Position numbers and translations under genes: made by a program | The notes under the pieces: model-generated | Told to the model about the DNA's origin: nothing | What the model saw: only the letters and a program-made list of their open reading frames with translations | The model's database searches: none | Part shown: positions 10,074-18,293 of the stretch, piece after piece | Layout: each line of letters opens with the position of its first letter | Numbering within the stretch: position 1 is the stretch's first letter | DNA from: Haematospirillum sp. H1815 | Lineage (GTDB): Bacteria > Pseudomonadota > Alphaproteobacteria > Rhodospirillales > Rhodospirillaceae | Reading direction: 5' to 3' | Length of the DNA stretch: 64,000 nt | NCBI RefSeq assembly: GCF_012102705.1 | Contig: NZ_JAAVTA010000009.1 | Coordinates: 41,373 to 105,372 of the forward strand

Positions 10074-11033
10074 ATGACAGCAGTGACAGCTTCATTCCGT
10101 GGTCGTATTTACGACAGTATCCTCGATACAATTGGCGCCACGCCGCTGGTTCGTCTGAGGCGTCTGGCGGCTGATGCCGGTGTTCATGCCGATATTCTTG
10201 GCAAGTGTGAGTTCTTCAACCCTCTGGCATCTGTCAAGGACCGTATTGGCGTGTCGATGGTGGAAGCCTTGGAGGTTGAGGGTCATATCCGGAAGGGCAC
10301 TGTTCTGATAGAGGCCACATCGGGCAATACGGGCATCGCCTTGGCTTTTGTTGCTGCGGCCAAGGGATATCCCCTGATTCTGACCATGCCCGACAGCATG
10401 TCCGTGGAGCGGCGCAAGATGTTGCGGCATCTGGGGGCTAAGCTGGAGCTGACACCAGCTGCAGAAGGAATGAAGCGGGCCATTGCCCGTGCGGTGGAGC
10501 TTCTGAAGGAAATCCCGGGATCTGTTATGCTGCGTCAGTTTGACAACCCAGCCAACCCTGCAGTACACCGGGCAACGACTGCCGAGGAAATCTGGGCTGA
10601 TACGGCGGGTGAGGTGGATGTTGTTGTTTCCGGCATTGGAACCGGCGGGACCATAACCGGTGTCGGGGAGGTTCTGAAGGCCCGGCGTCCCGGGATCCAT
10701 ATCGTTGCGGTTGAACCGGAAGATAGCCCGGTCCTTTCAGGCGGTATGCCGGGTCCACACAAGATTCAGGGGATTGGTGCCGGCTTTGTGCCGTCTATCC
10801 TGAACACATCGGCTTATGATGAAATCCTGCAAATTGGTAACGAGACATCTTTTGCCATGGCGCGCAAGGTTGCCTGTCTGGAGGGGGTCCCCGTTGGTAT
10901 TTCCGGTGGGGCCGCATTGGCTGCTGCGCTGGAAGTTGCAGCCCGCCCGGCTTTTTCCGGAAAAAAGATTGTCGTCATCCTGCCAAGCTTTGCCGAGCGT
11001 TACCTGTCAACAGCCTTGTTCGAGGACAGTTGA
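10074..11033 (+). CDS. cysK: Cysteine synthase (O-acetylserine sulfhydrylase)
   Basis: A 319-residue PLP enzyme that makes L-cysteine from O-acetylserine and sulphide. The PLP lysine is in [11 protein letters not shown] (Lys55 from this start), the substrate loop is TSGNTGI (residues 82-88), the phosphate-binding loop is [10 protein letters not shown], and the end [12 protein letters not shown] is typical of the CysK branch. An in-frame ATG occurs at 10068, but the Shine-Dalgarno AAGGGGG (10061-10067) directly abuts it, whereas it is 6 bases before ATG 10074, so the latter is preferred. It is preceded by an Rrf2 regulator and followed by a ThiF/MoeB-type activating enzyme, a sulphur-metabolism grouping. 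Confidence 0.96.
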   Translation: MTAVTASFRGRIYDSILDTIGATPLVRLRRLAADAGVHADILGKCEFFNPLASVKDRIGVSMVEALEVEGHIRKGTVLIEATSGNTGIALAFVAAAKGYPLILTMPDSMSVERRKMLRHLGAKLELTPAAEGMKRAIARAVELLKEIPGSVMLRQFDNPANPAVHRATTAEEIWADTAGEVDVVVSGIGTGGTITGVGEVLKARRPGIHIVAVEPEDSPVLSGGMPGPHKIQGIGAGFVPSILNTSAYDEILQIGNETSFAMARKVACLEGVPVGISGGAALAAALEVAARPAFSGKKIVVILPSFAERYLSTALFEDS

Positions 11034-11117
11034 TCCTCGACAGGGGCAGGACTCTGGGCCATATCTGTACCGGGCGTGTGTGCCCTTCCTTTTTCCTGCC
11101 GTTGTATGGTCCTTCTC

Positions 11118-11900
11118 ATGGATTTTACCGAAGAACAGGTCCGTCGTTATGCCAGACACATCCTCCTGCCCCAGGTCGGGGCCAAGGGGCAGGATGCCCT
11201 TTTGTCATCCCGTGTCCTGGTGGTGGGAGCCGGGGGGCTTGGGTCTCCTGTTCTGATGTATCTGGCTGCCGCCGGTGTGGGGACGTTGGGGATTGTTGAT
11301 GATGACCGGGTTGACCTGTCTAATCTTCAGCGTCAGATCGCCCATACAACAGACCGTGTCGGGGAGCACAAGGTTGACAGCGCGTACCGGACGATCCGGG
11401 ACCTGAACCCGGATGTGAGGGTTGAAGCGGTTGCCGAACGGTTGCAGCCGGACAACGTTCAGGATCTGTTTTCCGGCTATGACCTGATTGCCGATTGTTC
11501 CGATAATTTTGAAACCCGTTTCCTGGTTAACGATACGGCTGTGCGTGGCGGCAAAACATTGGTCAGTGCTGCAGTGCTGCAGTTTCAAGGGCAGTTGTGG
11601 ACAGTTCGCCCCGGTGGTGAAGGGCCGTGTTGCCGTTGTCTGTTCCGTGAGCCGCCCCCTGCCGGAGACGGTCCCTCCTGTGCCGAGGCCGGCATTCTGG
11701 GGGCTGTAGCAGGTGTGCTGGGAACGTTGCAGGCGACCGAAATTCTGAAAGAGCTTCTGGGGATTGGCGAAGGGTTGTGTGGCCGGGTCCTCGTCTATGA
11801 TGCCCTGTCTGCCCGGATGAGAACAATCACGGCACATCGCGATCCGGAATGCCCGCTATGCCCGGAACCAGCTTCTGCCAATTTCGGGCTTGTTCCGTGA
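11118..11900 (+). CDS. moeB: MoeB/ThiF family sulphur-carrier adenylyltransferase
   Basis: A 260-residue E1-like enzyme that adenylates the C-terminus of a small sulphur carrier such as MoaD or ThiS. The nucleotide-binding loop GAGGLG is at residues 37-42, followed by DDDRVDLSNLQRQ. Zinc cysteines appear as CCRC (171-174) and CPLC (245-248), and the CAEAGILGAVAGVLGTLQA segment with Cys188 matches MoeB/ThiF. There is no C-terminal rhodanese domain. The two families cannot be separated by eye. It lies after cysK, which would fit sulphur transfer for either molybdopterin or thiamine. ATG 11118 starts the conserved DFTEEQVRRYARH segment; the ribosome binding site is weak. Confidence 0.9.
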   Translation: MDFTEEQVRRYARHILLPQVGAKGQDALLSSRVLVVGAGGLGSPVLMYLAAAGVGTLGIVDDDRVDLSNLQRQIAHTTDRVGEHKVDSAYRTIRDLNPDVRVEAVAERLQPDNVQDLFSGYDLIADCSDNFETRFLVNDTAVRGGKTLVSAAVLQFQGQLWTVRPGGEGPCCRCLFREPPPAGDGPSCAEAGILGAVAGVLGTLQATEILKELLGIGEGLCGRVLVYDALSARMRTITAHRDPECPLCPEPASANFGLVP

Positions 11901-11911
11901 TAGTGCCTGCC

Positions 11912-13261
11912 TCAGCTTCCCAGGCTTTTGCGGTTGAAGGTTCCCGGGGCCGGTGAAACAACCTGTGGCCCCGCTGGCTGGATTTCCATGACGGCCAGCC
12001 CACGCTCGACAATCCCGTCGGGGCGGAAGCGGAACAGGCCATCCCATCCTTCAAAGCCAGACGGATCTGTCAGTTTCTCGGGACGAAAGGCTTGCCCGGG
12101 GTGCGCTGCCATGGCGGATAGGCGTGCGGCCAGTGCGGTCAGATCGTAGCCCAGGCTGGCAATCTGGCTCGACGGCGGCTTGCCAAAGGCTTCCTGGTAG
12201 CGATTGATAAAAAGCCCCCGCGCTGCAGGAGGCGAAGCTGGATACCACGCCCCACGCAGGGCTGGGTCTGTCCGGGTGGTGCCTTCGTTCCACAGCATGG
12301 GGCCGATCATGCGAACGTTGGAGGATGTGACATCAACGCTGGCCAGAAGGGCAAGATCTTCCATCAGGTCTGTGCCCGAAGATGTCATCAGAAGGGCGTC
12401 GAACGGCAGGGCCCCGGCTGTTTCACGGATTTGTAGTGCGGCGGCAAGTTTTACGGATTCCGGATCGGTCTTGTTTTCCAGGCTCTTCAATTTTCGGTTT
12501 CGTTCGGCAACCCGGGCTTGGAAGGATGTCAGCGTGCTGATTCTGGATCGTGCATCTTCCCCCGTTGTGCGCAGCAGGGTATTGACCAGTGTGCCGCCCG
12601 CTTCCATGACAGCCTGCTCGTAGGCACCGGCCATTGCCCGTCCGAACGGTGTGTCGGTGGACAGGACCGCAAAGCGGGTCAAACCTTGTTCACGGGCGTA
12701 GGAAACAACGCGCGTGGCTTGTTCCCGAATCAGGAAGCCAGCAACATATATGCCGTGTTCAGCTGCTGTGGGGTCTGTCGTCAGGGTCAGGGCCGGTACG
12801 CCGGCACTTTGAACCTGTGGGGCAATGGCCTTGACTTCAGAGGAGAACAGGGGGCCGATCAGGATTGATGCCCCATCGGTAATCGCGCGTTCGGCAGCCC
12901 GTCTGGCACCGTCAGGTGTACCGGCTGTATCATAGGGATGCAGAGATGTTGAATCGCCGCCCATGTCAAACAGAGCCAGCTGGGCCGCATTGACAATGGA
13001 CTCTCCGGTCTTTCCGGTTTCACCACTCAGGGGAACCAGAATGGCGACCTTTGTTTTTCCCTGGAGGAGATCCTGCCGGGTGACAGATTTTCCGCTCTCT
13101 GTCTGTGACGGGGTCTTCTCCCCGTGCGGTGGGGATGCTACGTCTATGCCTTTGCAACCGGCAACAAGGGCAAGGGTCAGGACGCTGGCCAGTGCTACAA
13201 GCCGCTTGAGACAGGCAGGATAACGTGAAACCCGACTCCCCGGGAAAGAAGAAAGGTGCAC
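11912..13261 (-). CDS. LpoA-like penicillin-binding protein activator (lipoprotein)
   Basis: A 449-residue predicted outer-membrane lipoprotein. The N-terminus has a positively charged segment, a hydrophobic stretch (LVALASVLTLALVAGC) and a lipobox cysteine at about residue 36. The remainder is a periplasmic-binding-protein type I fold similar to the C-terminal half of LpoA, with VAILVPLSG, the typical PLFSSEVKAIAP segment, and DALLM repeats. In E. coli LpoA activates PBP1A; this protein lacks the N-terminal TPR half, as in alphaproteobacterial relatives. Gene order with rsmI, yraN and a BON lipoprotein matches the E. coli lpoA region. GTG 13261 has GGAGG 6 bases upstream, so its 5' end overlaps that of rsmI by 37 bases. 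Confidence 0.82.
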   Translation of the reverse strand: MHLSSFPGSRVSRYPACLKRLVALASVLTLALVAGCKGIDVASPPHGEKTPSQTESGKSVTRQDLLQGKTKVAILVPLSGETGKTGESIVNAAQLALFDMGGDSTSLHPYDTAGTPDGARRAAERAITDGASILIGPLFSSEVKAIAPQVQSAGVPALTLTTDPTAAEHGIYVAGFLIREQATRVVSYAREQGLTRFAVLSTDTPFGRAMAGAYEQAVMEAGGTLVNTLLRTTGEDARSRISTLTSFQARVAERNRKLKSLENKTDPESVKLAAALQIRETAGALPFDALLMTSSGTDLMEDLALLASVDVTSSNVRMIGPMLWNEGTTRTDPALRGAWYPASPPAARGLFINRYQEAFGKPPSSQIASLGYDLTALAARLSAMAAHPGQAFRPEKLTDPSGFEGWDGLFRFRPDGIVERGLAVMEIQPAGPQVVSPAPGTFNRKSLGS

Positions 13262-14196
13262 GGTTAACCTCCGGTGCCACTGGAAAAAGAGAAGGCCATG
13301 CTAGCGGTCATGATGCCGTTAGTAAACCTGTGCCGGAACGGACGCTGTCTGCCGGCTTGTATATTGTTGCCACACCGATCGGCAACATGGGCGATATTAC
13401 GGAACGGGCCTGTCGTGTTCTGGCGTGCGCGGATGTTGTCGCGTGCGAGGATACCCGGGTAACCGGGGCCATGCTCAAGCGGCTGGGCATGTCTGTGCCT
13501 CTTCTTGCCTACCACGAACATAATGCGGATCGTGTGCGTCCGCAGCTTCTGGCTCGCGTAGCCGGTGGAGAGGCTGTTGTTCTTGTATCCGATGCCGGAA
13601 CACCGCTGATTTCCGACCCCGGATACAAGTTGGTTCGCAGCGCTGCCGATGAGGGTCTGTCTGTCATTCCGGTTCCCGGTGCTTCGGCGTTGCTGACAGC
13701 GCTTATGGTTGCCGGCCTGCCGACGGACCGTTTTCTTTTTGCCGGTTTTCCGCCGTCCCGTTCAAAGGCAAGACGGGACCTGTTCGCTTCCCTGTCAGCG
13801 GTTCCGGCAACACTTGTTTTTTACGAGTCCGTTCATCGCTTGCCCGAAAGTCTGACTGACATGGCGGCTGTTCTGGGTGATCGCCCGGCCGCAGTCTGTC
13901 GTGAGCTGACAAAGCTGTATGAAGATGTACGGCGAGGGTCCCTGCCGGAGCTGTCTGCCCTGTATGAGCAGGAGGGGGCACCGCGTGGCGAGGTTGTGGT
14001 GGTTATAGGGCCTCCGTCCGACACCGGCGATCCTGTCTCCACAGACGATATCGATGCCCTTTTGCGGCAGTCGTTGCAAACACTGTCGATACGGGATGCG
14101 GTGGCTCTGGTTGCGGGGCAGACCGGTGTAAAGAAGCGTGATGTCTATGCGCGGGCCTTGGAATTGACAACGCCGGGACACATGCGTGGTGACTGA
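13225..14196 (+). CDS. rsmI: 16S rRNA (cytidine-1402-2'-O)-methyltransferase
   Basis: A tetrapyrrole-methylase-fold enzyme of 323 residues from this start that 2'-O-methylates C1402 in the ribosomal decoding centre together with RsmH. The family start GLYIVATPIGNMGDIT and the motifs VACEDTR, LVSDAGTPLISDPG and VIPVPGASA are all present. GTG 13225 is preceded by GCAGGA but gives about 35 residues before the conserved core and makes the gene overlap the divergent LpoA gene; a GTG near 13330 would give a more typical N-terminus. It overlaps yraN by 11 bases. Confidence 0.94.
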   Translation: MKPDSPGKKKGARLTSGATGKREGHASGHDAVSKPVPERTLSAGLYIVATPIGNMGDITERACRVLACADVVACEDTRVTGAMLKRLGMSVPLLAYHEHNADRVRPQLLARVAGGEAVVLVSDAGTPLISDPGYKLVRSAADEGLSVIPVPGASALLTALMVAGLPTDRFLFAGFPPSRSKARRDLFASLSAVPATLVFYESVHRLPESLTDMAAVLGDRPAAVCRELTKLYEDVRRGSLPELSALYEQEGAPRGEVVVVIGPPSDTGDPVSTDDIDALLRQSLQTLSIRDAVALVAGQTGVKKRDVYARALELTTPGHMRGD

Positions 14197-14566
14197 GGGC
14201 TGTTCCGGGTCGTCAGTTCGTGGTCGTCAGGCCGAGCAGGTTGCGGCTGTGTTAATGGAGCTGATGGGCTGGCGCGTTCTGGGTCGGAATATCCGTGGTG
14301 AGCGTGGCAGCGGGGTCGGTGAGCTTGATTTGATTGTCTGCCGGAAGAACCTTGTTGCCTTTGTCGAGGTGAAAGCGAGGGATCACGTGCCGGATGCCCT
14401 GGAGGCGCTGTCATCCCGTCAGCGATGTCGTCTTGAACGTGCAGCAGAAATGTGGATGGCCTGTCGTGAAGATGTATCCTGTCATGGGATTCGCTTTGAC
14501 GTTGTTGTTGTTCCGCGGTCCGGCTGCCCGCAGCATGTGCCCGATGCCTGGCGCCCTTGGGGGTAG
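14186..14566 (+). CDS. yraN: YraN family putative endonuclease-like protein (UPF0102)
   Basis: A 126-residue protein of the UPF0102 family, which has a restriction-endonuclease-like fold but no settled function. Visible are the leading GRQAEQVAA, the GWRVLGRNIRGERGSGVGELDLI region with the Asp-containing catalytic-like motif, and FVEVKAR (the ExK element of PD-(D/E)xK folds). Start GTG 14186 overlaps the rsmI stop and there is a second GTG immediately after it. The order rsmI-yraN is widely conserved. Confidence 0.92.
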   Translation: MVTEGCSGSSVRGRQAEQVAAVLMELMGWRVLGRNIRGERGSGVGELDLIVCRKNLVAFVEVKARDHVPDALEALSSRQRCRLERAAEMWMACREDVSCHGIRFDVVVVPRSGCPQHVPDAWRPWG

Positions 14567-14598
14567 TTTTTCATTCTCATTCGCTGCACAATGCCTGT

Positions 14599-15279
14599 AT
14601 GAGGCAAAAAGCACGCGGGTATAACGGCTTGGTCCCGGTCTTTTTTCTCCTGCTTGCCCTGTTTTTGACACCGGGGTGTACGAAGCAGGGGGTTCTTGTT
14701 GGCGCGGCCTCGTCCCTTGTTTCTGCGGCGCGTGAAGAGCGCGGGATTGAAGGCGTTGCCACGGATGCCTGGATCTATACAGAGATCCAGCGTCTGTTTC
14801 TGGAGGAGGACCACGCGCTGATCACCGACATTGATGTAACAGTCTTCGAGCGCCGTGTGCTTCTGACCGGTATGACGGAAGATCCCAAAAAGGCCCGTGT
14901 TGCTGTGCGTCTGGCGGCATCACCCCGCCCGGTCATCGAGGTTATTGATCGTATCCGCCGCTTGTCTCCGGATGAGGATACCGAATACCTGCGCCCTGTC
15001 GTGACCTTGAGAGATACGCTGATTGCGGCCGAGATCCGTTCTGCACTCATGTTTGATGCCCAGATCCGCGCTATCAATTTTTCGGTCGATGTTGTGGATC
15101 GCGTTGTCTACCTGATGGGTATTGCCCAGAATCAGGAAGAATTGTCCCGGGTCCTGGACTGGTGCCGTTCAGCAGGGTATGTGCGGGATGTGGTTAATCT
15201 TGCGGTGCTGCGTACGGACGGGCGTCGTCTTGCATCCGGAACCCGTCTGGCGACGGATTTCCCTGAGGGAGGACTTTGA
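14599..15279 (+). CDS. BON domain lipoprotein (DolP/YraP-like)
   Basis: A 226-residue lipoprotein. A charged N-terminus is followed by FFLLLALFLTPGC, with the lipobox cysteine at about residue 27. Two BON domains follow, seen as repeated 'DIDVTVFERRVLLTGM' and 'AINFSVDVVDRVVYLMGI' segments, each predicted to bind phospholipid. In E. coli the equivalent, DolP (YraP), maintains outer-membrane integrity, and it too is encoded just after yraL-yraN. ATG 14599 was chosen to give a normal signal peptide. The stop codon overlaps the next gene's ATG (TGATG). Confidence 0.85.
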   Translation: MRQKARGYNGLVPVFFLLLALFLTPGCTKQGVLVGAASSLVSAAREERGIEGVATDAWIYTEIQRLFLEEDHALITDIDVTVFERRVLLTGMTEDPKKARVAVRLAASPRPVIEVIDRIRRLSPDEDTEYLRPVVTLRDTLIAAEIRSALMFDAQIRAINFSVDVVDRVVYLMGIAQNQEELSRVLDWCRSAGYVRDVVNLAVLRTDGRRLASGTRLATDFPEGGL

Positions 15280-16118
15280 TGGCAAATCCGGTCACGGACC
15301 ATATTCTCGACACCTTGTCTGCGGTCGATGATCGTGCACTGGACCTTGCCATGGCGGCTCTTGCCCTGGCAGACACGGCCCGGCCCGGCCGTTGCTTTGA
15401 GTCTTATGTCACCCATCTTGGTATACTGGTTGCTGAAGCCCTGCGTGAAGCTGGCCGGGTATCAATGCCCGAGGGTGCCCGTCGGCGGGGCGAGGTTCTG
15501 CGGTCTGTTCTGGTTGACCGCTGGCATTACCACGGTGATGTCGAAACGTACGAAGATCTGGATAATGCCGACCTGATGCAGGTGATAGACCGACGCAAAG
15601 GATTGCCGGTTACCTTGGGTATCCTGTATTTGCATGTGGCCCGCAAACTGGGTTGGGATGCCGATGGCTTGGCGTTCCCGGGGCACTTTCTGATCCGTGT
15701 GTGCGGTAATGCCGGGGACCGTATCATCATGGATCCATTCCACGATGGCGTCGAGATTTCGCCGGCTGATTTGCGAGCCTTGTACAAAAGCGTCAAGGGA
15801 CAGGGGGCCGAGCTGGCCCCCGAGGCCTATGCCCCGGTGACCAACCGCGAGATCCTGTTGCGCTTGCAGGGGAACATCCGTTTGCGTGCCCTACAGGAAG
15901 GGGATTATCCAACAGCCTTGGCTGCGGTCCAGAGAATGCTGCTGATTGCTCCGTCCGATTTTCGTCTGTGGAGAGAAGGTGGCTTGATGCATATGCGTCT
16001 GGGTGATCTGGACAGTGCCCTGACGGCTCTGGAGCGTTATCTTGGCATTGCCCCTCCGGGACCGGATCGGGACAGTATTGCCCGTGTTATGGAAGAGTTG
16101 CGTCAGGGGCGGTCTTGA
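15279..16118 (+). CDS. SirB1 family transglutaminase-like protein with TPR tail
   Basis: A 279-residue cytoplasmic protein. The N-terminal two thirds show the SirB1/UPF0162 pattern (DRRKGLPVTLGILYLHVARKLG, LAFPGHFLIRV, IMDPFHDG), a degenerate transglutaminase-like fold; the C-terminal third looks like TPR-type helices (EGDYPTALAAVQRMLLIAP, LGDLDSALTALERYLGIAP). Molecular function of the family is not established. ATG 15279 follows a strong GAGGGAGGA 5 bases upstream and overlaps the preceding stop, so it is translationally coupled to the BON lipoprotein gene. Confidence 0.85.
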   Translation: MANPVTDHILDTLSAVDDRALDLAMAALALADTARPGRCFESYVTHLGILVAEALREAGRVSMPEGARRRGEVLRSVLVDRWHYHGDVETYEDLDNADLMQVIDRRKGLPVTLGILYLHVARKLGWDADGLAFPGHFLIRVCGNAGDRIIMDPFHDGVEISPADLRALYKSVKGQGAELAPEAYAPVTNREILLRLQGNIRLRALQEGDYPTALAAVQRMLLIAPSDFRLWREGGLMHMRLGDLDSALTALERYLGIAPPGPDRDSIARVMEELRQGRS

Positions 16119-16184
16119 GCCGAGTATGGGGGCTCTTTTTACCGTGGACCCTTTTGCGGCCTTTTCAAAATGGATGTTGCCTAC

Positions 16185-17135
16185 ATGAGTCTTGCTGTTG
16201 CCGTTCAGATGGATCCGATGGAGTCTGTTTCCATCGATGGGGACACCACGTTTGCCCTGGCGGAATGCGCCCAGTCACGGGCGCATCGGCTGTGGCACTA
16301 TCAGCCGCGTGATCTCAGCTTCCGTGATGGGGTGGTTACGGCCCGCGCCCGTGCCTTGACCGTGCGCCGCGAGCGGGGGAACCACTTTACCCTGGGGCCT
16401 GCCGAGACCCTGGACCTGTCTGCTGTGGATGTGGTTCTGCTGCGTCAGGATCCACCGTTTGACATGAGTTACATTACCAACACTCACTTACTGGAGAAAA
16501 TTCATCCCCGCACCTTGGTCGTCAATGATCCGGTAGAGGTGCGCAATGCCCCGGAGAAACTGTTCCTGACCCGTTTCCCGGGGCTGATGCCGCCGACCCT
16601 TGTTTCTGCTGATCCAGATGCTATCCGGGCCTTCCGGGCCGAGCACCGGGACATTATTCTCAAGCCGCTGTATGGCAATGGCGGTGCAGGTGTCTTTCAT
16701 CTGAAGCCTGATGACGAAAATCTGGGATCACTTCTGGACATGTTCTTCCAGCAATCCCGCGAGCCTTTGATGATCCAGCGCTACCTGCCCGAGGTACGAA
16801 AGGGCGACAAGCGTATTATTTTGGTGGATGGAAAGCCTGTTGGTGCCTTGAACCGTATCCCGGCTGATGGTGATGCCCGGTCCAACATGCATGCGGGAGG
16901 CAAGCCTGTTCCGGCTGAACTGACCCCGCGTGAAGAGTACATTTGTGCAACCATTGGACCAGAATTGAAATCACGGGGCCTGATTCTGGCCGGTATTGAT
17001 GTGATCGGAGATTGGCTGACAGAGATCAACGTGACCAGCCCGACCGGTATCCAGGAGATTCGGCGTTTTGACGGGACAGATATCGCCTCTCTTGTCTGGG
17101 ATGCCATTGAATCGCGCCGGATCCGGCCTGCTTGA
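16185..17135 (+). CDS. gshB: Glutathione synthetase
   Basis: A 316-residue ATP-grasp ligase joining gamma-glutamylcysteine and glycine. The family start ([16 protein letters not shown]), [22 protein letters not shown], the ATP-binding [11 protein letters not shown], and the closing [19 protein letters not shown] are all present. An ATG at 16170 would add five residues; 16185 better matches the family N-terminus, but neither has a clear Shine-Dalgarno. Placement after the yraN cluster is common in alphaproteobacteria. Confidence 0.95.
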   Translation: MSLAVAVQMDPMESVSIDGDTTFALAECAQSRAHRLWHYQPRDLSFRDGVVTARARALTVRRERGNHFTLGPAETLDLSAVDVVLLRQDPPFDMSYITNTHLLEKIHPRTLVVNDPVEVRNAPEKLFLTRFPGLMPPTLVSADPDAIRAFRAEHRDIILKPLYGNGGAGVFHLKPDDENLGSLLDMFFQQSREPLMIQRYLPEVRKGDKRIILVDGKPVGALNRIPADGDARSNMHAGGKPVPAELTPREEYICATIGPELKSRGLILAGIDVIGDWLTEINVTSPTGIQEIRRFDGTDIASLVWDAIESRRIRPA

Positions 17136-17267
17136 GGTTCTGGCTGGTATTTCTTTTGACAACGTTCTGATTTTGCCTGTTTCCTGCAGGATGGGGCTGC
17201 TATGGTCCCGTTTCTTTTCGATTTGGGCAACAGCCCGTGTCTTTTACAGGAAGAATGGCGATCCCTG

Positions 17268-17885
17268 ATGCTGTTTCTGGAAGGTATGATTGTTGGTTTC
17301 CTGATCGCAGCTCCGGTTGGACCCGTGGGGATCCTGTGCATCCGTCTGGCTTTGAATGACGGTCGCGCTGCCGCTTTTGTGGCTGGTCTCGGGGCTGCTG
17401 TGGCTGATACCTTCTATGGTGCCGTTGCTGGTTTCGGCTTGTCACTGGTTTCCGGCTTCCTGATGGAATACCGAGAGCCATTGTCTCTCGTCGGGGGGTC
17501 TGTTCTTCTGGCTCTGGGCATCAGGACATGGCGTCAGCCACCGCCGGAGTTGCGGGCTGAGTCCGGACTTCACCCCGGTCTCTGGCGTGACTTTACAGCC
17601 ACATTGTTGCTGACCCTGACAAATCCAGCCACAATTCTGGCTTTTATGGCTGTTTTTGCCTCTCTTGGTTCGGTTCGGGCCGGTGAGAGCCCCGCCCGGG
17701 CCTTTACCCTTGTTGCAGGGGTTTTTGCCGGTTCTACCTTGTGGTGGTTTACGCTTTCGGCGCTGGCCGGGGCCGTTCGCCACCGCTTCAGTCCTGTATG
17801 GCTGACGCGGCTTAACCTTTGTGCCGGCGGGCTTTTGTTCCTGTCCGGTGTGGCAGCCCTGCTCAGTCTTTTCTATCTTGGCTAG
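17268..17885 (+). CDS. LysE/RhtB family amino-acid exporter
   Basis: A membrane protein of 205 residues with six hydrophobic segments and the family start FLEGMIVGFLIAAPVGPVGILCIR (helix 1 with the conserved PxGP). The NPATILAF segment in helix 4 is also typical. Family members export basic or neutral amino acids or their derivatives; the substrate cannot be read. AGGAAGA lies 13 bases before ATG 17268. An upstream in-frame ATG (17202) would add a poorly conserved 22-residue leader. Confidence 0.88.
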   Translation: MLFLEGMIVGFLIAAPVGPVGILCIRLALNDGRAAAFVAGLGAAVADTFYGAVAGFGLSLVSGFLMEYREPLSLVGGSVLLALGIRTWRQPPPELRAESGLHPGLWRDFTATLLLTLTNPATILAFMAVFASLGSVRAGESPARAFTLVAGVFAGSTLWWFTLSALAGAVRHRFSPVWLTRLNLCAGGLLFLSGVAALLSLFYLG

Positions 17886-17887
17886 TC

Positions 17888-17914
17888 CTTGCTGCCTGTC
17901 TTTTGGCAGCCAAG
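17888..17914 (+). terminator. Hairpin after the LysE-type gene
   Basis: CTTGCTGCC (17888-17896) can pair with GGCAGC-C-AAG (17905-17914) with one bulge and an 8-base loop. There is no T-run. It starts 3 bases after the stop and may be a weak terminator. Confidence 0.35.
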
Positions 17915-18026
17915 CTGGCTGAGTGCTGACAGATCAGACCATTGACTTTGCCGTTCTATCCGGAACAATGAATCCTGCGGCAGCGCGGGCCGCATGTGTG
18001 TCTTCCCACAGTACGGGAGGTTCTTC

Positions 18027-18287
18027 ATGTCCCTGCGTCTTCAGCTTCAGGACTACCGGCTGACCACGGCGTTCATTTTGTATCACCTGCCAGACCATCC
18101 CTCTGTCCTGCAGGAGTTTGTCTGGCAGTTCTACGATGTTGCACCCCGCTACCCCGAACTCCACCGTTTCCTTCATTTTTGGGAGCGGGAGATCGAGGGG
18201 CGCCTCCATTCTGTCCGGGTTGCCGGCTGCGAGCTCATTACCCCGGGAGAATGGCGCGGCGTTGATGCGGAGTTGCGGCTGAACTGA
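18027..18287 (+). CDS. usg: Usg family protein
   Basis: An 86-residue protein. The opening SLRLQLQDYRLTTAFILYHLPDHP and the later PRYPELHRFLHFWEREIEGRLHSV match Usg, a small alphaproteobacterial family sometimes found beside tryptophan genes (no trp gene is adjacent here). Function unknown. ATG 18027 has GGGAGG 6 bases upstream and starts the conserved part. The gene ends only 6 bases from the converging FNR gene. Confidence 0.85.
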   Translation: MSLRLQLQDYRLTTAFILYHLPDHPSVLQEFVWQFYDVAPRYPELHRFLHFWEREIEGRLHSVRVAGCELITPGEWRGVDAELRLN

Positions 18288-18293
18288 CCGCCC

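Noticed and set aside
17156..17184. TTGACA before the LysE-type gene as a promoter
   Set aside because: No acceptable -10 box lies 16-18 bases downstream.
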